From the NCBI GenBank assembly GCA_028023455.1, contig JAQFVV010000013.1, forward strand, positions 13,590,258-13,654,257: a DNA stretch of 64,000 bases. The letters run 5' to 3'. Each line of letters begins with the position of its first letter. Position 1 is the first letter of the stretch. Shown here in pieces: positions 60,960 to 64,000 of this stretch. Origin of the DNA: Epiperipatus broadwayi. Its lineage: Eukaryota > Onychophora > Udeonychophora > Euonychophora > Peripatidae. A program made the position numbers and the translations under genes. A model generated the notes under the pieces. It saw nothing but the letters and a program-made list of their open reading frames with translations, was not told the origin of the DNA and ran no database searches.

Positions 60960-62950
60960 CACTTTTATGATGACATTGATAATTAGAACATGCAGAAGTA
61001 TTTTGAGCAACATTTTAATAATGATACAAGAATTGAGATGACAACTCTTGATAATATATTTATTTTATCTATTCATTTAGATTTGGTCAAAGATATCCAG
61101 CTTTGTGAAGTAAAAAAAGCTGTTTGTAATCTAAAAAATGGAAAGGCTACAGATTCTGGTAAAATAGCTGGGAAAATTTTAAAATATGATAGTGATATAT
61201 TAGCTAGACAAAGTTGCAGTAATTGTCATGAAATATAATTTTTATCCACTACAAAAAGGTACTTTCTATACTTTTGCTGAATAGGTTGCTTCCAGTTACT
61301 GATAAAAGATTATTAGACTCTAACATGATTTAAAAGAAAGAACCACTGTAGACATAGATTTTATTGGCTGGTAATGCAACAAAAGTGTTGGAAACCAAAA
61401 AGAGTGATTTATGTATTTTTTTATTGATTTGGTGAAAGCATTTTACTCAGTTAATTGAACAGGTTTATAACATTGTCTGAATTAGTTGAATGTCTACCAA
61501 AATGTATTCATATTACACATTTTTCACATGATAGAATGAGAGGAAATGTGACTACTACAGAGAAAGTAATCTGAGAAATTTGAAATGAGAACTGGCCTTA
61601 AACAAGGGTGTGTATTTGCTTTACATTGGTTTCAATTTTTATGATTGTTTATTTTTGAACTGTTTACAAATAATGTAATGAAATGGATCAGGATGCAGGG
61701 TGATTTGTTGGTGAAATTTGTAATTTGAATCAACTAAAATCAAAAACTTCTTGATTTTTGGATTTACAGTATGCTCATGATTATGCAATTTTTGCCAATT
61801 CAAAAATGAGTTACAGAATGTACTTACTGCTTTAATTCAAATCTGCATACATTTGTTCATCTGAGTAATGAAGAAAGCTATGATTATGATGAATATCACT
61901 GAAATTGCCTTCAGTTTTAGGTTATAAAGAAGAAAAAAACCACTTCACTATGCAGATGAAAAAATATATGCAAATTTTAATTACAAATGCAAAGAAAGGA
62001 AAAAAAAAAATCAATCTTACTGTTTAATTGCATCATGTAAAAACTTTTAGGTTTAGTAATTATTATTCAAAAAACTCAATTTCTTTCTATTGACAAAAAA
62101 AAATCCTCAGCAACTTTTCTTTTGAAAGATTATCAGGTTGAGAATGTAAACCAATTTAAATATTTTGGTAGTTTTATAAATCAAAAAGTAGATTTAGATG
62201 TTTAAGTACAAACCCAACTCCAACGTGCTGCTGCTTCTTTTAACAAGTTAAATGATAAAATATTTTATCATAGGAAATAACTATTGCAATTAAATTAGTT
62301 GTAAATAAGAGCTGTTATTTTATCTAATTTATGGTGTGAAAGTAAGACTTAGGCATCCTAACCACTATGCAATATAAAGGGATAAGAAAAGTTTCATTTA
62401 AGGATGCTCTATAAAATTTTAAAAATACAATGGCAAGAATTATAAAAGTAATCAGTTTGTTTTTTAATTTGGTGGATGTGGTATTATAGAGTGTACCATT
62501 GTAACTTCACCCTTTCATTGAACTGGGTATGCAAAATGAATGAACAGTGCAAGACTTCCTAGTTTTATGGTGAACTCAAGCATGGTTTTTATGGGAAATG
62601 TAAATCCCATCTACATTATAAGGATTATCTCAAAAATATTTTAAAGAAATTCAATACTGATTGTTTTTCATTAGTAAGATGTAGCAGAGATTAGAATTCA
62701 TTGTAGAACTACAGTTAGACACGATATTGAAATATGTCATCCAGAAAATATTTCTGCTGAAGAAATTAAGAGACGGCATCATAAAATATCAACAAAAAAA
62801 AAAGAGAATTGGCATATTTTATATATGGACATATTTATAGTTCACAGATTGGTTCGTAAAATCAATGCAAAACTTATTTTTATAGTAGTTTTTTACTCCC
62901 TAATGCTGTAATGGCCAAACTGACTTATGAGTGGTTACTATATGTAATAG
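60960..62950 (+). pseudogene. Decayed full-RT LINE (RTE/Jockey-like)
   Basis: Landmarks in order: 'CEVKKAVCNLKNGKATDSGK' (61106-61170) is the RT entry block. 'FFIDLVKAFYSVN' (about 61420-61460) is the first catalytic Asp block. 'TGLKQGCVFAL' (about 61590-61620) and 'QYAHDYAIFANSK' (61768-61805) follow, the latter the YADD region with Asp kept but the box altered. 'VENVNQFKYFGSFINQ' (62140-62190) and a 'WCESKT' remnant (about 62330) close the domain. Stops and frame shifts occur throughout. The 3' end at 62805-62945 is shared with 58.1-58.3 kb. Confidence 0.7.
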
Positions 62951-63199
62951 TAATAATATACTATGAGTTTTGTTGCAGCTACATAAGCAAAAATTCTATA
63001 AAACATAAATATATCTACATATATAACATGCTAATCCTATTATTTTATTTATTTACTATTTTGCAATACAGCCTTTTAACTTTTTCTGCAGCAAATTTTC
63101 TCAAATTATTTCAACATTTTGTCTTATCATTACTATCCATTGCTTCTTTTCTTCAGCCATCATTTATTAATGAAAAGTATCAATATTGTACTTTTTAAG

Positions 63200-63935
63200 A
63201 ATGTATCTGAGATAATTTTGTATTTTTACATCGAACTATTTCTATCATCTAATATGAGTATTGAATGTCTTCAGAAACATTTAACTTTATTTAAATATTC
63301 TAAATACATTCAACTGTTAGAAATAGCACATCAAACAGGTTAGTATATGCACAATGCTTCAAGAGGTATTATTTCCCCCTCTTCTTCAGGTATTGCTGGC
63401 CTGACCAGTGACAGGACTAGCATGGGAGTTGAACCTGGATAGAGAAGAAAAGGTACGAAGAAGAAAATTTAAAGAAGCTGCTTACATGACAATGGCAAAA
63501 AATCCCATAAGCCAACCTAATGTGACTATACATAATGTATGAAAACCATTAATCAACTTTGCTCTTAGGAAAAAGTGGAGAAATCAGGAGGAACCTCATA
63601 GATAAGTATATGACATTTCTAGTAACTGTTACCTTTGGCATGGTTGCTCGGTTGGTTAGAGCATTACCTTAAAATTCAATACTCAGGAATCTAGCAGTCC
63701 AAGTTTAAATCCCATGCTAGCACTGTCACTAGTCAGGTCAGCCACCTGAAGAAGATGGGAGAATAATATCTCTCATAATGTTGTGCATATATTAACCTGT
63801 TTGATGTGCTATTACTAACAGTTGAATGTATTTGGAATATTTAAATAAACTTAAATTTTTCTAAAGGCATTCAATACTCAGATGATGGAAATAGTCCAAT
63901 ATAAAAATACAAGTAAAATACCATCATCATAAACC
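63200..63935 (+). mobile_element. 5'-truncated Penelope-like element with inverted repeats
   Basis: The left arm (about 63200-63440) is the inverted copy of the right arm (about 63683-63930). Between them the plus strand encodes 'EEKVRRRKFKEAAYMTMAKN' and 'PISQPNVTIHNV' (63444-63540). This is the PLE C-terminal block that follows the GIY-YIG nuclease ('R.RRKIKEA..I..AKNPIS'). The right side and coding end match 26.16-26.64 kb, so both belong to one family. The arms are better preserved than at 25.3 kb. Confidence 0.75.
63640..63745 (+). repeat. tRNA-like segment in PLE right side
   Basis: 'tggttgctcggttggttaga' is a D-arm and A-box-like sequence, and 'agtttaaatcccatg' is a B-box-like region about 55 nt downstream. 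The left arm has only the B-box end in inverted orientation ('ggttcaactcccatg' on the minus strand near 63430). This suggests the tRNA-like part belongs to the terminal repeat of this PLE family, or to a SINE captured by it. Confidence 0.6.
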
Positions 63936-64000
63936 TTCAGGAAAACAATATCTGAGATCATTATTATAACAAAAATGTAGTCTGCCTCTCAATGCTCAAG

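Noticed and set aside
63361-63400. A hammerhead in the PLE tail (CTGAAGA followed by a hairpin on the minus strand)
   Set aside because: A box and a small hairpin (aagagg/cctctt) are present, but GAAA at the right place, a cleavage triplet and stem I pairing are missing in all four arm copies.
1-64000. CRISPR array, bacterial operons or ribosome binding sites
   Set aside because: No regularly spaced identical repeats with unique spacers exist. Repeat types, composition and lack of long frames indicate a eukaryotic genome.

Overview
This window looks like AT-rich, repeat-dense, gene-poor DNA from an animal genome. About three quarters of the bases are A or T, long open frames are absent, and everything recognisable is a mobile element or its debris. 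I found no host protein-coding gene, no rRNA and no intact tRNA gene. The mix of Penelope-like elements (PLEs), several LINE lineages, tRNA-derived SINEs, hAT-type termini and fold-back elements suggests a metazoan, perhaps a lophotrochozoan or chelicerate, but the sequence does not settle the lineage.

Layout. 1-3.7 kb: a small fold-back, a 5'-truncated hammerhead repeat (family HH2) and an inverted repeat (family HH3). 4.8-5.9 kb: a decayed HH1 copy and an inverted HH1 element with target-site duplications (TSDs). 5.9-12.8 kb: almost featureless. 12.86-13.99 kb: a large palindrome built from HH2 units. 14.4-22 kb: three decayed LINEs. 22.3-22.6 kb: a trinucleotide microsatellite. 25.2-29 kb: a SINE, a PLE with inverted terminal repeats and further SINEs. 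33.8-35.5 kb: an hAT-like element, a SINE and HH1 debris. 36-38.3 kb: another inverted repeat and a second PLE. 39.1-41.1 kb: minisatellites, one split by an inverted HH1 element. 41.7-42.3 kb: a LINE tail. 46-46.9 kb: a third PLE. 48-49.5 kb: an L1/Tx1-like LINE. 50.6-50.9 kb: a second HH3 copy. 54.7-62.9 kb: fold-backs, a minisatellite and LINE debris. 63.2-63.9 kb: a fourth PLE.

Most notable result. Two unrelated repeat families (HH1 and HH2), each with a unit of about 0.46-0.48 kb and no coding capacity, contain the layout of a type I hammerhead ribozyme with a minimal stem III. Each has a CTGANGA box, a short stem II, a GAAA box, a cleavage triplet and a stem I that pairs. In three cases the elements sit as partly tandem, head-to-head inverted multimers between 11-14 bp TSDs. 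A third family (HH3) has the same genomic architecture and a more decayed ribozyme-like core. This fits 'retrozyme'-like non-autonomous elements that spread through self-cleaved RNA. The PLEs in the same window are plausible suppliers of the reverse transcriptase and GIY-YIG endonuclease. They also carry inverted terminal repeats, and in one PLE family these include a tRNA-like sequence.
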